From Sphingobium fontiphilum (GTDB taxonomy: Bacteria; Pseudomonadota; Alphaproteobacteria; Sphingomonadales; Sphingomonadaceae), in NCBI RefSeq assembly GCF_014196635.1, contig NZ_JACIEB010000003.1, forward strand, positions 186,001-250,000: a stretch of 64,000 nt of DNA. The letters are read 5' to 3'. Shown one piece after another: positions 59,620 to 64,000 of the stretch (within the stretch, counting starts at the first letter, position 1; every line of letters starts with the position of its first letter). The notes under the pieces are model-generated. The model was not told where the DNA came from. It did no database searches and saw only the letters and a list, made by a program, of their open reading frames with translations. The translations under genes were made by a program, and so were the position numbers.

Positions 59620-60392
59620 ACGCGGCTGATCTGTTCTGTGTAAAGGACCGCGTCGCCGTCGTCACCGGGGGTTCGACCGGCATCGGTCGCCACATCGCAA
59701 CCGGCTTTGCCGCTGCGGGCGCAAAAGTCTATATCTGCGCCAGGACCAGCGCCAAGGTGATGGCGGCCGCAGCGGACATTGAGGCCAAGACCGGGGGGCG
59801 CTGCACCGGCCTGGTCGCGGACCTGTCGACCCTGGCCGGCATAGAGGCTCTGGTCGCGACGGTGTCCGCGCAGGAGCAGGCCGTACATGTGCTGGTCAAC
59901 AATGCCGGAACCATGGCGGACGCGCCCATCGACGAGTATGGCGAGGGCGCATGGGATCCGGTCATCGACCTTAATCTGAAGGCGCCTTTCTTCACCCTTC
60001 AGAAATTTCTGCCCTTGCTTCGCGCAGGCGGCACGGCGGAGCGCCCGGCATCCATCATCAACATCGGGTCGGTCGGCGCGCTCAAGGTCGGGCCCAAGGA
60101 AAATTACGCTTATCAGGCCTCGAAAAGCGCCATTCACTGGATGGCCAAGGGTCTGGCCAAGCGGCTTGGACGCGATAATATCACCGCCAATGTGATCGCA
60201 CCGGGATTCTTCGAATCCGAGATGACCGTCATCACCTCGGACGACATGCGCAAAATGGTCGAATCGATGGTGCCCCGCGGCCGCGTCGGTACGCCGGAGG
60301 ATCTGGCGGGGACAGCCATCTATCTCGCCTCGCGCGCGGGCGCCTATGTCACCGGATCGGTCATTCCGGTCGAGGGAGGATTGTCGATCTGA
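59616..60392 (+). CDS. Short-chain dehydrogenase/reductase
   Basis: A 258-residue SDR, clearly related to the one at 45883 (both have a three-strand signature with INIGSV and VTG-IPV-GG). Motifs: TGGSTGIGRHIA, ICARTSAK (Arg after beta-2, NADP likely), VLVNNAGT, INIGSVGAL, YQASKSAIHW and VTGSVIPVEGG. Last gene of the FAH-dioxygenase operon. Start overlaps the hydrolase stop by ATGA. Confidence 0.88.
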   Translation: MNAADLFCVKDRVAVVTGGSTGIGRHIATGFAAAGAKVYICARTSAKVMAAAADIEAKTGGRCTGLVADLSTLAGIEALVATVSAQEQAVHVLVNNAGTMADAPIDEYGEGAWDPVIDLNLKAPFFTLQKFLPLLRAGGTAERPASIINIGSVGALKVGPKENYAYQASKSAIHWMAKGLAKRLGRDNITANVIAPGFFESEMTVITSDDMRKMVESMVPRGRVGTPEDLAGTAIYLASRAGAYVTGSVIPVEGGLSI

Positions 60393-60559
60393 TATGATCC
60401 GGCATTTCGTCGTTGGCGGATCGCGCAGACGCGCGGTCGGCGCATGACGCTGCTGAACGGGGAAGATGGTGTCGATGGGAGCCGCGGCAAACGCGCCTGT
60501 CGCCATCGGCATGAAGCCGGGCTGGCAGGCGGATTGTTTAGCCAAGGCCAACCACTTGC

Positions 60560-60575
60560 CCTATAGTTGGATAGG
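60560..60575. promoter_or_regulatory. Palindrome CCTATA-GTTG-GATAGG (candidate operator)
   Basis: One change from CCTATC-N4-GATAGG. It lies 53 bases before the acyl-CoA dehydrogenase gene at 60629. The 236-base gap it sits in contains no other gene that I can support. Confidence 0.62.
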
Positions 60576-60628
60576 TTCGTAAAGCATCGGCGGCGCGCTT
60601 AGTCGCAACGCCAACAACGGGAACGACG

Positions 60629-61792
60629 ATGGATTTTTCACTCACCGAGGAACAGCAGGCGTTCAGGGACATTGTCCGCCGCTGGGTTGATGCGGAAGCG
60701 CCCAAGGACTGGATGCGCGCGCTCGAGGCCGACGAAGAAAATTATCCCTATGCGCTTTGGGACAAGATTGCCGAGCAGGGCTTTTTCGGGATCGGCATTC
60801 CGGAGGAATATGACGGCCTGGGCGGCGACGTCATGATGCAGATGATCTTTGCCCGCGAATTCGCCCGCACGGCCGGCGGCCTGCTGTGGGTCTGGGGCCT
60901 CACCTCCTTCGGCGGCGCGAAGACGATCAGCGCGGTCGGCACGGAAGAGCAGAAGAATCGCTGGCTGCGTCCCATGGCGCAGGGCAAGCTGCGCGTCTCG
61001 CTGTCGATGACGGAGCCCGATGGCGGCACTGACGTCCTGGGCGCGATGAAGACCCATGCCGAAAAGGTCGACGGCGGCTGGAAGCTGAACGGCGCCAAGA
61101 TGTGGACGACCGGCGCCAAGGCCGCCGACAGGCTGCTCGTCCTCGCCCGCACCGACAAAAATGTCGAAAAGAAGCATCATGGTCTCACCATGTTCTTCGT
61201 CGACGCCAAATCGCCCGGCATCACCGCCTCGCTCCTGCCCAAGCTCGGCATGCGCGCAATGGGATCGTGCGAGGTTCATTATGAGGATGTCTTCGTTCCC
61301 GACGAAGATGTGCTGGGGGAACCCGGACAGGCCTGGTACGCGATGCTGCCCACGCTCAACAATGAGCGGATCATGGTCGGCGCGCAGTGCCTGGGCGCGA
61401 TCGACGGCGTGCTGGAAGACGCGCTGGAATATATGAAGCAACGCAAGGCGTTCGGCGGCATTATCGGCCGCTTCCAGATCCTGCAGCACTATGTCGCAGA
61501 TATTGCGACCTGGCAGAAGACGACCGAATTGCTGCTCTATAATGTCGCATGGATGCAGGCCAACGCCATGCCGTGCGGGACCGAAGCAAACATGCTCAAG
61601 ATGGTCGCAACGGAAAATGCCGTTAAGGCAGCGGACCTTGGCATCCAGATATTGGGCGGCATGGGTTATTCGGCGGAAACCGACATGCAGCGTTACTGGC
61701 GCGATCATCGCATCCTGCGGATGACCCCGATCAGCAACGAAATGGTGCGCAACACGATTGCCGAGAGCCTCGGCCTGCCGCGTTCTTTCTGA
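60629..61792 (+). CDS. Acyl-CoA dehydrogenase
   Basis: A 387-residue acyl-CoA dehydrogenase. It has VSLSMTEPDGGTDVLGAMKTHAEK, WKLNGAKMWTTGA, RKAFGGIIGRFQILQH and the C-terminal ILGGMGYSAETDMQRYWRDHRILRMTPISNEM. The Glu/Asp in SAETDM is near the catalytic-base position. It differs clearly from the enzyme at 48972, so they likely act at different steps. It heads an operon with two MaoC-type genes, a pattern seen in steroid side-chain beta-oxidation. ATG at 60629 with an AACGGGAACG leader. Confidence 0.92.
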   Translation: MDFSLTEEQQAFRDIVRRWVDAEAPKDWMRALEADEENYPYALWDKIAEQGFFGIGIPEEYDGLGGDVMMQMIFAREFARTAGGLLWVWGLTSFGGAKTISAVGTEEQKNRWLRPMAQGKLRVSLSMTEPDGGTDVLGAMKTHAEKVDGGWKLNGAKMWTTGAKAADRLLVLARTDKNVEKKHHGLTMFFVDAKSPGITASLLPKLGMRAMGSCEVHYEDVFVPDEDVLGEPGQAWYAMLPTLNNERIMVGAQCLGAIDGVLEDALEYMKQRKAFGGIIGRFQILQHYVADIATWQKTTELLLYNVAWMQANAMPCGTEANMLKMVATENAVKAADLGIQILGGMGYSAETDMQRYWRDHRILRMTPISNEMVRNTIAESLGLPRSF

Positions 61793-61801
61793 GGACCGAC
61801 G

Positions 61802-62260
61802 ATGAGCGATCTTGACGATCTTCCCCCTGCCCCCGACGCCGCCGGCACATCGCTTGACGGCGACAAGGTCTTCACCATCACCGCGGAAGAGAATGCCGCG
61901 CTGTGCCGGTCGACCGGGGTCGAGCCGGCCGCCGATGGCAGCGCCCATCCCATCTATTATTACATCGCGACCCAGGTCGCGATGGGCAAGACCGTGGCGG
62001 GCGTTTGCGAAGCATGCGAGTTCGACGTCGAGGATGGCCCGATGATGGGTAGCAGCGGTGTGCGGTTCGACGCGCCTTTGAAGGTCGGCGAAAGCTACAA
62101 GGTGACGGGAGAGATACTCAGCCTGGTCCGTAAGCGCAGCCGCAAGCTGGGCGTCATGGATGTGCTGACCTACCGCCTGCGCCTGCACCTGCTCGACGGA
62201 ACGCAGGTGCTGGAAACCGATAATGTGTGGGTACTGCCCCGCAAGGAGTTCGCCGCATGA
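61802..62260 (+). CDS. Hot-dog fold MaoC-like dehydratase subunit without catalytic motif
   Basis: A 152-residue single hot-dog protein of the FAS1-dehydratase-region type. It has FTITAEENAALCRSTGVEPA, AHPIYYYIATQVAMG and GSSGVRFDAPLKVGESYKVTGEIL. The DxNPxH hydratase motif is missing. Such proteins often pair with a short catalytic MaoC subunit, and exactly that follows with an ATGA overlap. A heteromeric enoyl-CoA hydratase, as in mycobacterial ChsH1-ChsH2, is therefore likely. Confidence 0.8.
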   Translation: MSDLDDLPPAPDAAGTSLDGDKVFTITAEENAALCRSTGVEPAADGSAHPIYYYIATQVAMGKTVAGVCEACEFDVEDGPMMGSSGVRFDAPLKVGESYKVTGEILSLVRKRSRKLGVMDVLTYRLRLHLLDGTQVLETDNVWVLPRKEFAA

Positions 62261-62646
62261 GCCATGCCGTCGGAGACGCGCTGCCGCCTTTCACGATCGA
62301 GAGCGTCAGCCCGGAAGCCATGAAGCAGTGGGCGGTTTTCCTGGCCGATCCCAATCCCATCCATCTCGATGTCGAGGTGGTGAAGGCCAAGGGGCTGGGC
62401 GACCGGGTCATCAACCAGGGTCCGATCAACGTCGCCTATATGATGAACATGCTGATGCGTGCCTTTCCGGGCGGGCGGATCAAGACGATGGATTCGCGCT
62501 TTCTGGATAATGTCTATGGCGGGGACCGGGCGGTGGTGACGGGCAGGATCGCGGCGATCGAAGGCAATGCCGTGACCTGCGAATTCTCGCTGGACGTCGA
62601 TGGCCGCGGCACGGTCAATTCCGGCACGGCGACTATTGAAATCTAA
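62257..62646 (+). CDS. Short MaoC-family catalytic hydratase subunit
   Basis: A 129-residue hot-dog protein with the hydratase motif ADPNPIHLDVEVVKAKGL (Asp31, His36) and GPINVAYMMNML. It is too short to be a double hot-dog enzyme. Together with the overlapping upstream gene it should make a two-subunit enoyl-CoA hydratase for bulky substrates. ATG at 62257 overlaps the preceding TGA. Confidence 0.85.
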   Translation: MSHAVGDALPPFTIESVSPEAMKQWAVFLADPNPIHLDVEVVKAKGLGDRVINQGPINVAYMMNMLMRAFPGGRIKTMDSRFLDNVYGGDRAVVTGRIAAIEGNAVTCEFSLDVDGRGTVNSGTATIEI

Positions 62647-62666
62647 GAGATCAGAGGAGAACATCA

Positions 62667-63221
62667 ATGCCTAGCGGACCCTTTGCCCATGTGTGCATGG
62701 TCGTGCGCGATCTGGACAAGGCCATCGAGGATTGGACCAGGATTCTGCGCGTGCTCGATCCCGCATCGCTGGAAGAGCGCATCGTCAAATATGACGAATT
62801 TTCGAGCGGCGACGACGCCGGCATGAAATGGGCGACCTTCGTCAACAATGGCGGCACGGAAATCCAGTTCATTCAACCGGCGCCAGGCACTCCTATGGGT
62901 GATCGTCTCGAAAAGGTGGGCGAGCATGTCCATCACCTCTGCTATGCGACCGACGACGTGCCGGGCGCGATGGAAAAGCTCAAGGCCGAGGGGCTGCACC
63001 TGCCCGGCGGCGGTCAGACCTTCAACGACCCGGACATGACCTGGCAGAAGTGGAGCTGGGTCGGCCACAAGAGCACGCACGGCGCGCTGATCGAAGTCGC
63101 CTCGCCCTACGAGAGCCGCAACGATGGCAAATGGCACCATGCACCGGGTAAATTCGCCTATAAGGGTCCTGGCGAACACCCCTCTTTCGCCGAGATGGTC
63201 CCGCCGATCGCGGCTGAGTGA
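62667..63221 (+). CDS. VOC family protein, methylmalonyl-CoA-epimerase-like
   Basis: A 184-residue VOC protein. FAHVCMVVRDLDKAIEDWTRIL opens the first module. GTEIQFIQPAPGTPM and GEHVHHLCYATDDVPGAMEKL hold the glutamate and histidine expected as metal ligands. HGALIEVASPYE has the last acidic ligand. Similar to epimerase-type proteins in beta-oxidation clusters. AGAGGAGA precedes the ATG at 62667. It is one base away from the next gene. Confidence 0.85.
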   Translation: MPSGPFAHVCMVVRDLDKAIEDWTRILRVLDPASLEERIVKYDEFSSGDDAGMKWATFVNNGGTEIQFIQPAPGTPMGDRLEKVGEHVHHLCYATDDVPGAMEKLKAEGLHLPGGGQTFNDPDMTWQKWSWVGHKSTHGALIEVASPYESRNDGKWHHAPGKFAYKGPGEHPSFAEMVPPIAAE

Positions 63222-64000
63222 ATGCCGGCTCCCGGCATGACAATCCCTTCGCGGATAAGCGTGCCGGGCGACGGGCTGGAGATGGTCGCGGACGCTTATG
63301 GCGACCCTGCCGCCCCGCCCGTCTGCTTCTTCCACGGTGGTGGTCAAAGCCGCCGTTCCTGGGCAAAGTCCGCATTGCTGGTGGCGCAGGCCGGCTATTA
63401 CGGCCTGACGTTCGACCTGCGCGGCCATGGCGACAGCGGATGGGCGGCTGACGGCGATTATCTGCTGGAGGCCTATGGCCGCGATGTCGAATCCATCATC
63501 CAGGCCTTCGACCGGCCGATCGCTCTGGTAGGGGCCTCGCGCGGTGGCCAGTCGGCGCTGGTGGGTGGGTCTCGCCATGCCGATCTGGTGCGCCTCATTA
63601 TGCTCGCCGACGTGGCGCCCTATATGGTCGATGACGGCGTTGATGACATCCGCGACTTTTTCCGCGCCAGCGACTGCGGCTTCGCCTCGCTGGAGGATGC
63701 GGCCGACGCCCTTCATACCTATCTTGGCCAGCCCCGACTGCCTGACGTGTCCGGTCTCGCCAAATCCATGCGCGACGTCGATGGACGCCTGTTCTGGCAC
63801 TGGGATCCGCGCACGACGGCGCCGGAATTTCTGCATCCCCCGTCGGAGGGGGAAGCGCTGATCGCCGCCGCTCGCCGGGCGAAATCGCCGTTAGTGCTGG
63901 TGAAGGCGGAACTCAGCGAAATTGTATCGGATGAAAGCGTCCGGCAATTTCGGGCGCTCGCCCCGCACCTGGAGGTCGAGATCGCCCACGGCGTCGGCCA
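63222..64000 (+). CDS. Alpha/beta hydrolase (3' end outside window)
   Basis: The frame opens at the ATG at 63222 (or 63237), right behind the VOC stop, and stays open to the last base of the window. At least 259 residues: CFFHGGGQSRRSW (oxyanion loop), FDLRGHGDSGW, and the nucleophile serine in LVGASRGGQSAL. The pattern is that of haloperoxidase/epoxide-hydrolase-like or ring-cleavage hydrolases. It continues the acyl-CoA dehydrogenase-MaoC operon. The catalytic acid and histidine regions are at or beyond the window edge. Confidence 0.85.
   Translation, partial: MPAPGMTIPSRISVPGDGLEMVADAYGDPAAPPVCFFHGGGQSRRSWAKSALLVAQAGYYGLTFDLRGHGDSGWAADGDYLLEAYGRDVESIIQAFDRPIALVGASRGGQSALVGGSRHADLVRLIMLADVAPYMVDDGVDDIRDFFRASDCGFASLEDAADALHTYLGQPRLPDVSGLAKSMRDVDGRLFWHWDPRTTAPEFLHPPSEGEALIAAARRAKSPLVLVKAELSEIVSDESVRQFRALAPHLEVEIAHGVG

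Noticed and set aside
1..64000. CRISPR arrays, tRNA or rRNA genes, insertion sequences, integrases
   Set aside because: No regularly spaced repeats, no RNA gene signatures and no transposase-like frames were found by reading both strands.

Overview
The window reads as chromosomal DNA of an alphaproteobacterium, most likely a sphingomonad (Sphingobium/Novosphingobium type). The evidence is the high GC content, the SUF iron-sulfur operon layout, two large TonB-dependent receptors of the catabolic type, and short palindromic intergenic repeats of a kind common in that group. No rRNA, tRNA, CRISPR array, transposase or integrase was seen.

Layout. 1-5876 is the 3' part of a SUF operon (sufB end, two small unknown genes, sufC, sufD, sufS, a MIP18/SufT-like gene, a SufA-like carrier, an epimerase-like gene). 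Its gaps hold three different palindromic repeats. 6.1-18.6 kb is a decaying accessory zone: remnants of a P450, a SnoaL-like protein, an MFS transporter, a VOC protein, an SDR and a sulfotransferase lie between intact genes (TonB receptor, AraC regulator, MFS transporter, carboxymuconolactone-decarboxylase-like protein, 3-hydroxyisobutyrate-dehydrogenase-like enzyme, small periplasmic protein, TetR regulator). 18.6-24.8 kb is a seven-gene minus-strand operon: SDR, VOC, tyrosine-phosphatase-like, DUF1214-like, SnoaL, luciferase-like oxidoreductase, APH-like kinase. 25.8-30.8 kb runs rightward: sulfotransferase, [2Fe-2S] ferredoxin, SnoaL, then two adjacent Rieske-oxygenase-family genes that look complementary. 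The first keeps the Rieske cluster but not the mononuclear-iron motif, and the second keeps the iron motif but has lost the Rieske cluster.

31.9-38.8 kb is a coenzyme F420 module on the minus strand: FbiC (CofG-CofH fusion), an NADPH:F420 reductase, two luciferase-like F420-type oxidoreductases and a 3-ketosteroid-dehydrogenase-like flavoprotein. 38.9-44.7 kb holds a second TonB receptor and a MalT/LuxR-type regulator. 44.9-64 kb carries CoA-dependent degradation: a quinone-oxidoreductase-like MDR, SDRs, MaoC hydratases, two acyl-CoA dehydrogenases, a FadB-like bifunctional enzyme, a thiolase, an acyl-CoA synthetase, a FAH-family enzyme, an extradiol-dioxygenase-like protein and alpha/beta hydrolases.

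How it fits together (inference). The genes look like one catabolic island for an imported cyclic, perhaps steroid-like or polycyclic, compound: uptake by TonB receptors, redox steps by Rieske, F420 and FAD enzymes, ring cleavage by the extradiol enzyme, FAH enzyme and hydrolases, then beta-oxidation. A 16-bp palindrome, CCTATC-N4-GATAGG, recurs with few changes in six promoter gaps between 11.4 and 60.6 kb. It also lies beside the MalT/LuxR regulator gene, which suggests one regulon. The two most novel-looking points are the split Rieske pair and the link between F420 and this regulon. The substrate cannot be read from the sequence.
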